Below, in pieces: positions 40,631 through 49,494 of a DNA stretch of 64,000 nt. This DNA comes from Streptomyces coeruleorubidus. GTDB lineage: Bacteria > Actinomycetota > Actinomycetes > Streptomycetales > Streptomycetaceae. The DNA lies in the NCBI RefSeq assembly GCF_028885415.1, contig NZ_CP118527.1, positions 5,208,001-5,272,000 on the forward strand. Reading direction: 5' to 3'. The notes below the pieces were generated by a model. That model saw nothing but the letters and a program-made list of their open reading frames with translations. It was not told where the DNA came from and did no database searches. The first letter of the stretch is position 1. Every line of letters starts with the position of its first letter. Both the position numbers and the translations under genes were made by a program.

Positions 40631-40719
40631 CCGGAGGAGGGGCACCGCCCACCCATCGCGCGTCGGCTCGAACACGGGCCTGGAGACACCACAGTGTCCG
40701 GGCCGACCCAGGTCGGTCC

Positions 40720-40849
40720 GGACAATGCACAGCAGGCCAGAGGGCTGTCCGATCAATACACCGGCCCCGCCGACCTCGTGCCCGCCGAGCGTGCGAAGTC
40801 CCACAAGGACGACTCCACGCACCCCAGCGACGAGGCTGCCGAAGGCTGA
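40720..40849 (+). pseudogene. Tyrosine recombinase C-terminal remnant (scar B)
   Basis: In the frame ending at the TGA at 40847 the sequence reads ADLVPAERAKSHKDDSTHP then SDEAAEG. It parallels the better preserved copies at 50168 and 58111 (LDDLVRAERAKCHKDDPAHH). The catalytic tyrosine segment is already degenerate. It lies directly upstream of a terminator and the tRNA-Gly half. Confidence 0.6.
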
Positions 40850-40895
40850 TAATGCGGTTATGGTGCGCGACCGGCCCACCGGTCTGGACAACAAA

Positions 40896-40922
40896 AACCC
40901 CCGGGTCCCTGACCTGGGGGTT
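40896..40922. terminator. Bidirectional hairpin between int remnant and tRNA-Gly half (B)
   Basis: AACCCCC-g-GGTC-cct-GACC-t-GGGGGTT is a near-perfect hairpin with A and T flanks. It can end transcription of the integrase from one side and of the tRNA from the other. The same hairpin is at 50383 and 58326. Confidence 0.75.
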
Positions 40923-40927
40923 TCACA

Positions 40928-40972
40928 TGGAGCGGGTGACGAGAATCGAACTCGCGCTCTCAGCTTGGGAAG
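40928..40972 (-). repeat. att core: 3' half of tRNA-Gly(CCC), copy B
   Basis: Read on the minus strand, CTTCCCAAG is the anticodon loop (CCC), followed by the rest of the anticodon stem, the variable loop, GAGTTCGATTCTC as T-arm, the acceptor strand and an encoded CCA. The 5' half of the tRNA is absent. The 45-base segment is identical in three copies (40928, 50415, 58358), each just after an integrase 3' remnant, so it is an attachment-site core of an integrative element rather than a gene. Confidence 0.85.
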
Positions 40973-41017
40973 TGACGGCGCTTGTGCGCCCGATGTGGCT
41001 CTGACCTGCGCAGATGC

Positions 41018-41229
41018 CTTCCTTCTCGCTGTGGGCACGACGTGGGGAGCAAGCGGTCCGCGAGTGGCCGACGGACCTTCGGAGGTATCCGCATCCATGT
41101 GCTTCGCGCGTTGCCGGAGATGCGTGATTGCGGCTGCGTGCGTGCGCCGGCCTCCCGCTGTCATTCGACGTCGACTCCGTAGGCGTGGGCGAGGCCGCCG
41201 AGGCCGTCCGCCCGGCCTGGCTCAGGCGC
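41018..41229. repeat. Scar-flank block with terD 3' remnant (copy B)
   Basis: GACGGACCTTCGGAGGT, TCCGCATCCATGTGCTTCG, ATGCGTGATTGCGG and GTCATTCGACGTCGACTCCG recur in the same order at 55605-55800. On the minus strand the inner end (41161-41229) encodes ADGLGGLAHAYGVDVE and stop, the C-terminus of a TerD-family protein. This copy keeps only about 20 codons. Confidence 0.65.
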
Positions 41230-41235
41230 CGCGGA

Positions 41236-42735
41236 TCACGCGTCGGACCCGGGAGTGTTCGCTCCGCGCCCGCGACGGCGGAGCAGGAGCAGACCCCCGA
41301 GGAGGGCCGAGGCCCCGGCGGCGGACCAGGCCAGGACGCCGTCCGCCCCGGTGGCGGCCAGATCGTGGGAGGTGCCGCCCTGCGGGCGCGTCCCGCCGCC
41401 TGCCGCGCTGCCCGAGGCGTCGTCCGCCGTCTTGGTTTCGCGTGCGGCGCCCAGCGCGGACGCGCCGACGTCCTCCGGGTCCCGGGTGTAGGTCAGAGTG
41501 CCGTAGCCGAGGTGGTCGTAACTCCAGCCGGCCCCGCCGCGCGTCCCGCCGCCGTCCTCGGGCGTGAGCTTGTCCTTGTAGGCCGTGATGTTCGGAACGT
41601 CCAGCCCCCGGCGCACCGCGTAGTGGTTGTGGATCAGGGCCCAGATGGGACGGGTGCTGCCCCGGCCCTGCTCGCTGATCTCCGGTTCGGTGTGCAGGAC
41701 TCCGAGCTGGCCCGCCACGCGCCGGCCCATGCGGCGTGAGTACGAGGTGTAGGGAACGTCCTTGCCGAGGTTGTAGCGGGCGACGTACTCAGCGCCCTTC
41801 ATGAACCGGTTGTCGTCGTACCCGTACAGATCCTCGCCCAGGTTCCAGGCCATCTCGCAGAGCGCGCCCATCCAGCCGACACCGGCCATGGTGTGCTCCT
41901 GGTCCCGGCCGCTCTCCTCCCACTGCCCGAGGACGACGCCGTCCGCCTCCTCGTGCAGGACGGGGACGGCCCGTTTGACGCAGCCGTTGCCGTCGCCGTT
42001 CTTGAAGTACTCCACCGCCCGGTCGATCTTGGCCTGGTCCTCGGTGAGCCCGCCGATGGCGATGATGGACGCCAGGGTGCACAGTTCCCAGTTGGCCCGG
42101 TAGTTGCTGGGGACGGCGTCGTTGTGGTTGACCAGGAAGTAGTCATTCATCGGGTAGAAGATGTCGACCAGCATGGACTGGAACCGGCCGAGGTCGAATC
42201 CGTCGTAGTCGCGCATGATCTCGCCGGCGTTGGCCAGCTGATACCCCTGGATGCCCGCCAGCAGGTACCGGTCGGCGTTCCCGCCGAGCTCCTTGAGGGT
42301 GGCCGACCAGGCGTTGAGGATGTCCCGCGCCTTGTCCCCGTGCCCGGCGTCCCCGGTGATCTTCCAGCGCAGGGCGTTCTGGTAGGCCGCGGCGGTGTCC
42401 CGGAACAGCAGGTGGAAGTTCGCGCCCTCGCCACCGCGGATGACGGTCGCGACGGGCCGTGGCTGGTAGTCGGTCGCCGAGTCCCGGCTGCTCAGCAGCC
42501 GCTTCCAGCCGTCCGTCCAGGGCTGCGCGCCCGCCTTGACCTTCTCGGCCATCCGGTCGAAGTCGGCCTGCGTGTGCAGCAGCGCCGGGTGGGAGAACCC
42601 GCCCTTCGGGGCCGTCGGCACGGCTGACGCGGTCCCCGTGGCCGCTCCGATCGCACCGGCGCCGGCACCGGCCGCGCCGGCGAGCTTCAGCATCCCGCGA
42701 CGGCTGAGCGAACGGTCTGTGGTGGCCTGCTCCAT
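41236..42735 (-). CDS. Tat-exported, LAATG-anchored alginate lyase-family polysaccharide lyase
   Basis: A 499-residue polysaccharide lyase of the alginate lyase (alpha/alpha toroid) type. The ATG at 42735 after CAGGAG gives a twin-arginine signal (SLSRRGMLKLAGAAGAGAG). The lyase domain has FSHPALLHTQADFDRM, NAWSATLKELGGN, YFLVNHNDAVPSNYRANWEL (the NN/NH active-site region) and GQWEESGRDQEHTMAGVGWM. At the end come a Ser/Gly-rich spacer, LAATG (residues 459-463), a hydrophobic helix and RRRGRG. This is a class E sortase signal, so the enzyme is attached to the cell wall after Tat export. It would release oligosaccharides at the surface; uronate substrate is inferred. Confidence 0.85.
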   Translation of the reverse strand: MEQATTDRSLSRRGMLKLAGAAGAGAGAIGAATGTASAVPTAPKGGFSHPALLHTQADFDRMAEKVKAGAQPWTDGWKRLLSSRDSATDYQPRPVATVIRGGEGANFHLLFRDTAAAYQNALRWKITGDAGHGDKARDILNAWSATLKELGGNADRYLLAGIQGYQLANAGEIMRDYDGFDLGRFQSMLVDIFYPMNDYFLVNHNDAVPSNYRANWELCTLASIIAIGGLTEDQAKIDRAVEYFKNGDGNGCVKRAVPVLHEEADGVVLGQWEESGRDQEHTMAGVGWMGALCEMAWNLGEDLYGYDDNRFMKGAEYVARYNLGKDVPYTSYSRRMGRRVAGQLGVLHTEPEISEQGRGSTRPIWALIHNHYAVRRGLDVPNITAYKDKLTPEDGGGTRGGAGWSYDHLGYGTLTYTRDPEDVGASALGAARETKTADDASGSAAGGGTRPQGGTSHDLAATGADGVLAWSAAGASALLGGLLLLRRRGRGANTPGSDA

Positions 42736-42968
42736 CGAACTGTCTCCTGTTTCTTCTCCGGTCCTGTACCAAGGAGACGCGCGCCGCACCGGTGCATAAC
42801 AAAAACTGTCCGGCGGCCCGGTGGGCGAGCGGTGTCGTAGGTGCGGGCGCGGTTCGCCGAGCCCTGCGGGCGGCGACTCGCCCCCGTACAAGGGGCCGTA
42901 TCGGAGGAATCCGATACGGCCCCTTGATCGTTTACGGCGGACGCGCGGGGCCCGCAGGCCCCGGGCAC

Positions 42969-45944
42969 CTACTGGGCGGCGGTGCCGTCCTTGCGCACCA
43001 GCCGGTCGTGAGCCTCTTCGAGCCGGTCCGTGATCTGCTCGACGCCGATGGCGTCAAGGCCCTTCTGCCGTCCCGACACGGCAGCCTTCGCCGCCGACGA
43101 CGCGGAGGCGAACAGGGCCCAGGAGTCGGCCGTGTAGTCCGCCTGCTCCGGACGTCCGATCTTCTCCAGGGCGTCCCGGATCGGTGTCGTGTCCACAGTG
43201 CGGTCCACGTCCCCGGAGATGGCGTTGAACGCGTCGAGAACGATCTTTCCGGACTTGAGGACGAACCTCGCCGTGTGCGCGCCGTCGGGCAGACCGCGAA
43301 GCGCGTACGTCGCGAGGCGCTTGTCGGTCGCGGCCGTCTTCGCGTCCCGTGCGATCAGTTTTCCGTCGACGTAGACGTCGAGGACGGCGGTGCCGTCGTT
43401 GCCGCCGATGATGTCGATGCCCGTGCCGGTGAACGGGACGGTGAACGACGCGCCGGCGGTCGTGCCGGTCGACGTCGACCGGTACCAGTCCATCGCGTCG
43501 CCGAGGGAGGCTTTCCGGCTCCACGTGCCGGCGTAGGTGACCGAGCTGTCCATGTTGTCGAGCTGCGCGCGGGCGTAGGGCGTGTACCCGTCGATCTTCT
43601 CGACCTTCAGGTTGTCGAACGCCGTCTTGTGGAAGTCGGATCCGAGCTTGACGCGGCCCTCGGTCTGCGGAGTCGGGTCCTGGTACGCGGAGACGGCTTT
43701 GCCGTCGATGTACGTCGTGATCGTCGCGCCCTTCGCCTCGATGGCGAGGCGGTAGCCGTCGGACGCGGGGACCGTTCCCGACTTGACGGCCGTGCCGTAT
43801 TCGTAGAACGTCCAGGCGCCGGTCGGTGCGATGCGCACGTTGTAGGCGGCGTCGCTGATCGCCATGCCCTTCTGCTGACGGACGCCCAGGGAGGCGAGTC
43901 CGCCGGCCGGGTCCGGGAACGAGACGTCGACCGTGGCCCGGTAGTTCTCCCAGCGGAAGTCGCCGACCGTCGTGTTCGGGGTGTGGCGGTTCCAGGCGCC
44001 GGTGTCCTTCATGGACTGGTCCATGTACTGGTACAGGACGTTGTCGCCGCTCGCGTCCGCACCGACCTCCCAGGCGCCGGTCTGGTCGACCATGTAGCGA
44101 GGCTGGTTGCCGCGCGACCTCAGGTAGGGCTGGGACGTCTTGTGCGCGCCGTTGCCGGTGCCGACCTGGACCCTGCCCTCCTCCTCGTACCCGAAGTCGT
44201 CGGCGTACAGGATCTTGTCGCGGGTGTTGTGCTTCTTGCCGGTCGCGTCGGTGTCCAGCACCGTGCGGTTCCACGACTCGGGCAGGCGTTGCTTCGTCGC
44301 CTTGTCGTGGCTCTTGTCGAGCGTCGTCAAGGTCACGATCGACCTCGGCTTGACCGTGTAGGTGTAGTACCCGGCGCCGCCGGGCCGGATCTCGTCGACG
44401 AGGTGCTTGAAGTTCGCGTCGTAGGGCCGGCCCGCGTCCGGTGCGCGGGTTTCCCAGATCTCCATGGTCGGGTCGGAACCGAGTCGCATGTTCTCGGCTT
44501 TGATCCGGTAGGTCTTGGGCTGGTCGCTGTCGTTGACGACGATCGTGGAGAAGTCCTTCTTACGGGGGTCCGCGAGCGTCATGTAACTCGGGGCCCCGTT
44601 CGAGCCGTCGACGTTCTCGGTGCCGCTCACCCCGCTGTAACTGGCCTCCGGCACGGTGCGCCAGATGCCCGCCGTGTTCGTGTCGTTCTCCCAGCCGGTC
44701 TTCGCGAACTGGGTGAAGTGCTGCATCACGTAGATGGCCGCGTCGTAGTGGAGGTGGCCCGACCACGGGTCACGCGCGCTGACGAGTTCCTTGTGGCTGT
44801 ACTGCGCGCCTTCGTAGAAGGAGCCGATCGCCGGCTGGAAGATGTAGTGCGTCCGCTTGGAGTTGGCGTAGCTCTTGACGGAGCGGTTCGCGAGATCGAG
44901 GGCGCTCTGGACGCCGCCGATACCGGTGCTCGTTCCGTTCGGGCCCTCGGTGTTGTTGACGCGGTAGTCGGTGTAGCCGAAGGAGCCGACTCCCTCGCTG
45001 TACCAGACTTCCTTGTCCTCGCCGTACTTGTTCTCACCGGTCGCCAGCCTGGTGTACGGCAGGTTGGTGTCGCTGCCGACGGGCCCGTCGTGCCGGTCAT
45101 CGGTGTTGTAGTGGTAGCCGACCGCGTCGACCATGCCGAAGAGTTCCGCGTCGCTGAGCATCGACGGCCCGATATTGTGGGTGGTGTTCTCGTCGGCGGC
45201 GATGATCTTTATGCCGCGGTAGGCCTTCTCGGCCTGCTCCCGCTTTTTCGCCGGGATGCCGTAGCGGGGGTCGGCGAAGTCCGTGTCGGCCAGAATCGCC
45301 TTCTTGTACCACTTGATGAAGGCCTCGTCCGGATCATGCGTCTCGTTCGTGTCCGGGTTCACGTAGTCGACCATGTACCCGTATTTCTCGTACGCGTCGA
45401 GGATCGTCTCCTTGTACCACTTGTACATCTCGTCGGAGCCGGTGCCCTTGTTCCATTCGTTCTGAACCCATCGGGGCATGACCCAGCGGAGGATCGAGAC
45501 CTTGAGCTTCGGGTTGACCGTCTTGGCGTCCGCTGCCAGTTGGAAGCCCGGGGAGCGCGACGCGTCGGCGAGTTCGTCCGCTGTGCGCATGGTCGCCGGA
45601 TCGGAACCGGTCGACGTGTTCGTGTCCGAACCCATCTCGACCTTGACATGGTTGATCAGGGGGTTCTTCCCACCGAACAGCACGCGGATGAGCTGCCAGT
45701 ACCGGCCGGGGTGCTCCGCCTTGTAGTCCATCAGCAGGTTGCTCGTGCTGTTGCAGCTGAGCACGCCGAGGCCCTTGTAGGTCAAACCGTTCACGTTGTC
45801 GGCGTGAACGTCGTCCCCGTCGACCACGACCTCCACGGGATCGTCCGCGGTGTGGGCGGCGGGGGCGGTGATCACTCCGGCCGCGAGTGCCATGGTGGTT
45901 GCCGCGGCAAGCGACATCCAGCCGAGTCTTCGCTGTGAGCCCAT
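42969..45944 (-). CDS. Secreted GH59-like glycoside hydrolase with C-terminal carbohydrate-binding modules
   Basis: A 991-residue exported enzyme. The signal peptide is about 33 residues (MGSQRRLGWMSLAAATTMALA...AHTA). The catalytic barrel starts NVNGLTYKGLGVLSCNSTSN and has HVKVEMGSDTNTSTGSDPATM, VMPRWVQNEWNKG, IIAADENTTHN and VWYSEGVGSFGYTD. These resemble GH59 galactocerebrosidase, with the Glu of WYSEG as candidate nucleophile. The C-terminal half holds a LamG-like domain (FDNLKVEKIDGY) and a further beta-sandwich (FTVPFTGTGIDIIGGNDG). It lies 233 bases upstream of the polysaccharide lyase gene on the same strand, so both probably degrade the same class of polymer. Substrate specificity is uncertain. 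Confidence 0.82.
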   Translation of the reverse strand: MGSQRRLGWMSLAAATTMALAAGVITAPAAHTADDPVEVVVDGDDVHADNVNGLTYKGLGVLSCNSTSNLLMDYKAEHPGRYWQLIRVLFGGKNPLINHVKVEMGSDTNTSTGSDPATMRTADELADASRSPGFQLAADAKTVNPKLKVSILRWVMPRWVQNEWNKGTGSDEMYKWYKETILDAYEKYGYMVDYVNPDTNETHDPDEAFIKWYKKAILADTDFADPRYGIPAKKREQAEKAYRGIKIIAADENTTHNIGPSMLSDAELFGMVDAVGYHYNTDDRHDGPVGSDTNLPYTRLATGENKYGEDKEVWYSEGVGSFGYTDYRVNNTEGPNGTSTGIGGVQSALDLANRSVKSYANSKRTHYIFQPAIGSFYEGAQYSHKELVSARDPWSGHLHYDAAIYVMQHFTQFAKTGWENDTNTAGIWRTVPEASYSGVSGTENVDGSNGAPSYMTLADPRKKDFSTIVVNDSDQPKTYRIKAENMRLGSDPTMEIWETRAPDAGRPYDANFKHLVDEIRPGGAGYYTYTVKPRSIVTLTTLDKSHDKATKQRLPESWNRTVLDTDATGKKHNTRDKILYADDFGYEEEGRVQVGTGNGAHKTSQPYLRSRGNQPRYMVDQTGAWEVGADASGDNVLYQYMDQSMKDTGAWNRHTPNTTVGDFRWENYRATVDVSFPDPAGGLASLGVRQQKGMAISDAAYNVRIAPTGAWTFYEYGTAVKSGTVPASDGYRLAIEAKGATITTYIDGKAVSAYQDPTPQTEGRVKLGSDFHKTAFDNLKVEKIDGYTPYARAQLDNMDSSVTYAGTWSRKASLGDAMDWYRSTSTGTTAGASFTVPFTGTGIDIIGGNDGTAVLDVYVDGKLIARDAKTAATDKRLATYALRGLPDGAHTARFVLKSGKIVLDAFNAISGDVDRTVDTTPIRDALEKIGRPEQADYTADSWALFASASSAAKAAVSGRQKGLDAIGVEQITDRLEEAHDRLVRKDGTAAQ

Positions 45945-46741
45945 TCCGCTTCGACTCCTTGTTCTCGTGGGGCGTACCGACGCCAGACGTTCGAGATGCC
46001 GAAAGGTGTCCGCGATTCCGGGAGGACCGTAGGTGGTAAGCGATTTCTACGTCAATCCCCGTGCACGTCATGCCAATTGAGGTCCTCTCGGCGCCCTCAC
46101 CGGCTGGAAAGCGCCTGGATGCCGAGGTGGCCGTCGCGGGACACTGCCACACTCAGGGGGAGTGGGACGAAACGCCTGAATCGCGCATGGGGTACGAGGC
46201 CCAGCCGGGCAGGGGCTCGGCGCTCCTCGCACTTCGTCACTACGGACGGGAGTTGGCCCGGCCGCGGATTCAGCCTCTCCGCGTTCGCGGAGGTGCGGGA
46301 TGATCAGGCCGGTGCCCCGGTGGTGTCCGCTGGAGGCTCGTGGTCTCTGGGTAATAAAGAACACCCGAGTCCATGACCTGGGGGTTCCAAGTTCGGGCGT
46401 GCTTGTGAGTGCACAGCCCTGCCGGTGTCGGAATCGCCGATCAGACACAACAGCGCCTTCCTGACCCATGCCGGACAGGATCTCGACGCCAGGCTGACCG
46501 GCAGTGCCAAGGCGACGTGAGCAAGGTCGATGTGAATCGCCTGCTGCACACGGCACCCCGTCGCGCGTTTGACGCTCATCCCCCTCGACGTCGCGAACCG
46601 TCCGGCCGCAAGTTCCTATCAAGCCGTAGGGAAATCCCCACAGTTCACGGCAGTTCGGCCTGTGAGCGTGAACTCTCAAGTAGCTTCTCCGGACACTCCG
46701 CTCCAACGGCCTCCCCACCCCCCATTTCGACGGAGCACCCC
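45945..46741. other. 800-base intergenic stretch with partial scar
   Basis: The first part should carry the GH59-like gene promoter (AAGGAGTCG is its ribosome site at about 45955). After 46050 no intact gene is seen. A degenerate integration-scar copy is listed separately. Short minus-strand peptides such as QAIHIDLAHVALALPVSLAS (46500 region) look fragmentary and are not assigned. Confidence 0.45.
46342..46390. repeat. Degenerate scar repeat (copy C)
   Basis: GTCTCTGGGTAATAAAGAAC, then ACCCGAGTCCATGACC and TGGGGGTTCC, follows the pattern of the int-terminator segment at the full scars (GTCTGGACAACAAAGAAC...CCGGGTC-GACC-TGGGGGTTTC) with several substitutions. The tRNA half is missing. Confidence 0.55.
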
Positions 46742-47440
46742 ATGTCCGCTGTGACGAACGCATCCGGGTCCGGTTCGCCGGACGCCCGATGCAGATCGGC
46801 CGGCTGTTCAGCAACCGGTCGTCCCATCCCCCCTCCTCCCACCGTCCTGATGGACGACGAGGCACTCGCGGACTTCCTCTCCGTGGCTGCCGCTGAGTAC
46901 CAACTCATCACTCCTGAAGCCCCGTTGCCCTGCTTCGCGCTCTTGCTCGGCACCGCGGAGGCGACGACGTACCACGTGCGGCGTGTCGCCTTCGGCCGTA
47001 ATGCCCGCACCAGTGATCCGGCGGCTCTACGGGAGTTCCGCGAGACGATCGTGCCGAAGTTCGGGCCGGCCTACGAAAACGAGCACCGCGGCTGGTGGAT
47101 GGACTCCCACGACCTCCTCCGGGCGTCCCGAGATGCCGAGGCCCTGGGGATGGACCTGCTTGGCTCCATCCACATGCACCCGGACTGGCACCGCCTGGGC
47201 CCGCCGTCGGAACGGGGCCAGACGCTCAGCGAGCGCCCGACTCCCATGGACCGTCATCTCTTCGGCCGGACCGGCTGGCCCCTCAACATCATCTGCTACC
47301 TGGAGCGCCGGGACGGCGAGTTCTACCACGCCCTGGGCGCCTGGGCCCCGCCTCCCCAGCATCCCGCCGAAGGTTCCGAGGGCGCCGAGTGCCCCGAGGT
47401 CGACCTGCGTATCCGTACGAGTTCACTGACGAAGGCGTGA
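46742..47440 (+). CDS. JAB/MPN-domain metalloprotease-like protein
   Basis: A 232-residue protein of the JAB1/MPN/Mov34 class. The ATG at 46742 was chosen because the upstream frame is not coding-like. After a low-complexity N-terminus, GSIHMHPDWH (H144, H146) and D170 in RPTPMDRHLF, with S156 in PPSERG, give the HxH...S...D zinc site; E52 may be the catalytic Glu. JAB enzymes remove ubiquitin-like tags or trim sulfur-carrier and amide bonds. There is no E1/ThiF or ubiquitin-like gene nearby. The NTF2/VOC fusion follows 5 bases later, so the two are one operon. Role unknown, possibly secondary metabolism. Confidence 0.72.
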   Translation: MSAVTNASGSGSPDARCRSAGCSATGRPIPPPPTVLMDDEALADFLSVAAAEYQLITPEAPLPCFALLLGTAEATTYHVRRVAFGRNARTSDPAALREFRETIVPKFGPAYENEHRGWWMDSHDLLRASRDAEALGMDLLGSIHMHPDWHRLGPPSERGQTLSERPTPMDRHLFGRTGWPLNIICYLERRDGEFYHALGAWAPPPQHPAEGSEGAECPEVDLRIRTSSLTKA

Positions 47441-47445
47441 GAACA

Positions 47446-48330
47446 ATGCAGCAGCCCGAAGGAACGAACGCCCCCGCCCAGGACGGCACCGAGGACGGGA
47501 CCCATGACGACGCCCGGGCGATCCGCGCCCTGTGGGCGGAGATGGCCCGCGGCTGGGCGGCAGGTGACGCCGCGCTCTTCGCCGCGAGCTTCGCGGAGGA
47601 CTGCGACTTCACGACCGTACGAGGCGACAAGCCACCCGGCCGGGCCGGCATCGCGGCCGGGCACGACGCCCTCTTCCGCGGGCCGTACGCGGGAACCGTC
47701 CTCGACGCACGCGTCGTGGCCGTCCGATTCCTCCGCCCCGACTTCGCCACTGTGGAGGCCGAGTCGACCATCACCGCCCCGGATGGCCAGCCGCTGACCA
47801 CCACGCACGCGTTGGCCGTCGTGGAACGGACAGCGGAGGGCGGCTGGTTGATCAGCGCCTTCCACAACATGATCCCCGCGCCCCGCCCGGCGCAGCCGGC
47901 CCCCGACTCGAAGGATTCCACCGTGGCCGAACCCACCGCCGCGCGGCCGAGGCTCCGCCACCTGGCCATCGTGGCCCGCGACCCGGAGAAGCTCACCGAG
48001 TTCTACTCCTCGGTCTTCGCGATGGAACTGTTCCACCGCGACCCGGACGGCAGTTGCTTCCTCTCCGACGGCTATCTCTCCCTTGCCCTGATCAAGCATC
48101 AGCTCGATGGTGAGACCCCGGTCGGCTTCAACCACTTCGGATTCCACATCGAGGACACGGCCGCCACCACCGAGGCCCTGGTGGCGGCCGGCACTCCGAA
48201 GCCGGCCGAACGCTTCACCAACCGCCCCTTCGCCGAGTACCGGGCCATGGATCCGGAGGGCAACTGGTTCGACCTCTCGGAACACGGCTTCGGCGGCCCG
48301 CGCCCGCCGTCCGACTCCACCGGGTCCTGA
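47446..48330 (+). CDS. Fusion of SnoaL/NTF2-like domain and VOC (glyoxalase-like) domain
   Basis: A 294-residue two-domain protein. The first 140 residues are a SgcJ/EcaC-type NTF2-like fold (AIRALWAEMARGWAAGDAAL, SFAEDCDFTTVRGD, WLISAFHNMIPAP). A short Pro/Ala linker leads to a vicinal-oxygen-chelate domain (LRHLAIVARDPEKLTEFYSS, GFNHFGFHIEDTAATTEAL, YRAMDPEGNWFDLSEHGFGG) with His and Glu metal-ligand positions. The two domains usually occur as separate proteins. It is transcribed with the JAB protein. Enzymes of both folds act in polyketide and aromatic metabolism, but no other pathway gene is near, so function is open. Confidence 0.75.
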   Translation: MQQPEGTNAPAQDGTEDGTHDDARAIRALWAEMARGWAAGDAALFAASFAEDCDFTTVRGDKPPGRAGIAAGHDALFRGPYAGTVLDARVVAVRFLRPDFATVEAESTITAPDGQPLTTTHALAVVERTAEGGWLISAFHNMIPAPRPAQPAPDSKDSTVAEPTAARPRLRHLAIVARDPEKLTEFYSSVFAMELFHRDPDGSCFLSDGYLSLALIKHQLDGETPVGFNHFGFHIEDTAATTEALVAAGTPKPAERFTNRPFAEYRAMDPEGNWFDLSEHGFGGPRPPSDSTGS

Positions 48331-48711
48331 ACTCCGACCAGACGTTCCGCAGGGCCGCGCGACAACGCGACAGCTGTAGCAGCGGACCGAGGAGGACGCG
48401 CTACGCGAGCCGCCGGTGATCGCCCCGACCCTGGTGAACGATCAGCGATCCAATCCGGTGTCTCCCGGATCTCTCGGCCCCTGCCGTTCCGGCGTTTCAT
48501 TCTCGGCGTGCGACTCGACAACGAAACGGCCGTCCGCGCGGTCGACACCGCACTCGCACCCTGGCTGCCGGACGCGTGACGACGGTAACGATGCCAGGCG
48601 GCCCGCCGCTGCCACCGCCCCGGCCGGCAGCGGCGGAGCCGGGCTGGGGCGAGGGCGTCGTGTTCCCACTCGACTTCACATTCACCGCCGGATGAGAGGG
48701 ACATACACAGC
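48331..48711. other. Intergenic stretch with peptide-like fragments
   Basis: No intact gene. GVRLDNETAVRAVDTALAPW followed by a TGA (ending about 48579) and GWGEGVVFPLDFTFTAG with TGA (ending about 48694) look like C-terminal ends of lost proteins. The promoter of the ThuA gene should lie near its end. Confidence 0.4.
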
Positions 48712-49494
48712 ATGCGATCGATCAACCGACTGACAACATCAGTCGTCGGAGCGGCCGTGCTCCTGGGCTGCGTCTCGGGACCGGCCGTGTCACAGGCGAA
48801 GCAGGATGGCACACGGGTGCTGGTGTTCTCCAAGACGGCCGGCTTCCGCCACGGCTCGATCTCCGCCGGCATCGCGGCGGTGAAACAGCTCGGCGAGACG
48901 GGCGGCTTCACGGTCGACCCGACGGAGGACGCCGGAGCCTTCACGGCTGACAACCTCGGGCGCTACGACGCGGTCGTGTTCCTGTCGACGACCGGTGACG
49001 TCCTGAACGCCGCCCAGGAGACGGCCTTCGAGGGCTACATCCGCAGCGGTGGGGGCTACGTCGGCATCCACGCGGCCGCCGACACCGAGTACGACTGGGC
49101 GTTCTACGGCGGGCTCGTCGGTGCCTACTTCGAGTCGCATCCGTGGTGGCCGATGCGTGCCACGGTGCACGTCGAGGACCGCGCCCACCCGGCGACCGCC
49201 AACCTGCCCACCACCTGGAACCGCACCGACGAGTGGTACAACTTCCGCTCGAATCCCCGGGAACGGGTCCGCGTTCTGGCCTCCCTCGACGAGTCCTCGT
49301 ACTGGGGCGGCACCATGAACGGCGACCATCCGATCGCCTGGTGCCAGAACTACCAGGGCGGCCGCTCCTTCTACACCGGCGTCGGCCACAGCAAGGAGTC
49401 CTTCACCGAACCCGCCGTCCGCCAGCACCTGTTGGGCGGAATCGAGTGGGCCACCGGCGCCGTCGAGGCGGACTGCCGGCCGGAGAACGGCTAG
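48712..49494 (+). CDS. Secreted ThuA-domain protein, cut by an in-frame TAG
   Basis: A 260-residue exported protein with signal peptide (MRSINRLTTSVVGAAVLLGC...) and a ThuA-like domain (trehalose utilisation family, class I amidotransferase-like fold): VLVFSKTAGFRHGSI, DAVVFLSTTGDVLN, GGGYVGIHAAADTEYDW and ENGDHPIAWCQNYQGG-type blocks. In Streptomyces this domain is often the front of a longer protein with a DUF1080 sugar-binding/hydrolase domain. Here, directly after the TAG at 49492, the same frame continues RPLFDGTAASLSAWRQAGPG, the start of DUF1080. The TAG stands where a Trp (TGG) of WRPLFDG would be. So this is either a truncated gene or an error. Confidence 0.75.
   Translation: MRSINRLTTSVVGAAVLLGCVSGPAVSQAKQDGTRVLVFSKTAGFRHGSISAGIAAVKQLGETGGFTVDPTEDAGAFTADNLGRYDAVVFLSTTGDVLNAAQETAFEGYIRSGGGYVGIHAAADTEYDWAFYGGLVGAYFESHPWWPMRATVHVEDRAHPATANLPTTWNRTDEWYNFRSNPRERVRVLASLDESSYWGGTMNGDHPIAWCQNYQGGRSFYTGVGHSKESFTEPAVRQHLLGGIEWATGAVEADCRPENG

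Noticed and set aside
42792..45938. 1048-codon plus-strand frame opposite the GH59-like gene
   Set aside because: Shadow of the minus-strand enzyme; repetitive Arg/Val/Asp composition and no recognisable domain, while the minus strand has a signal peptide and catalytic barrel motifs.
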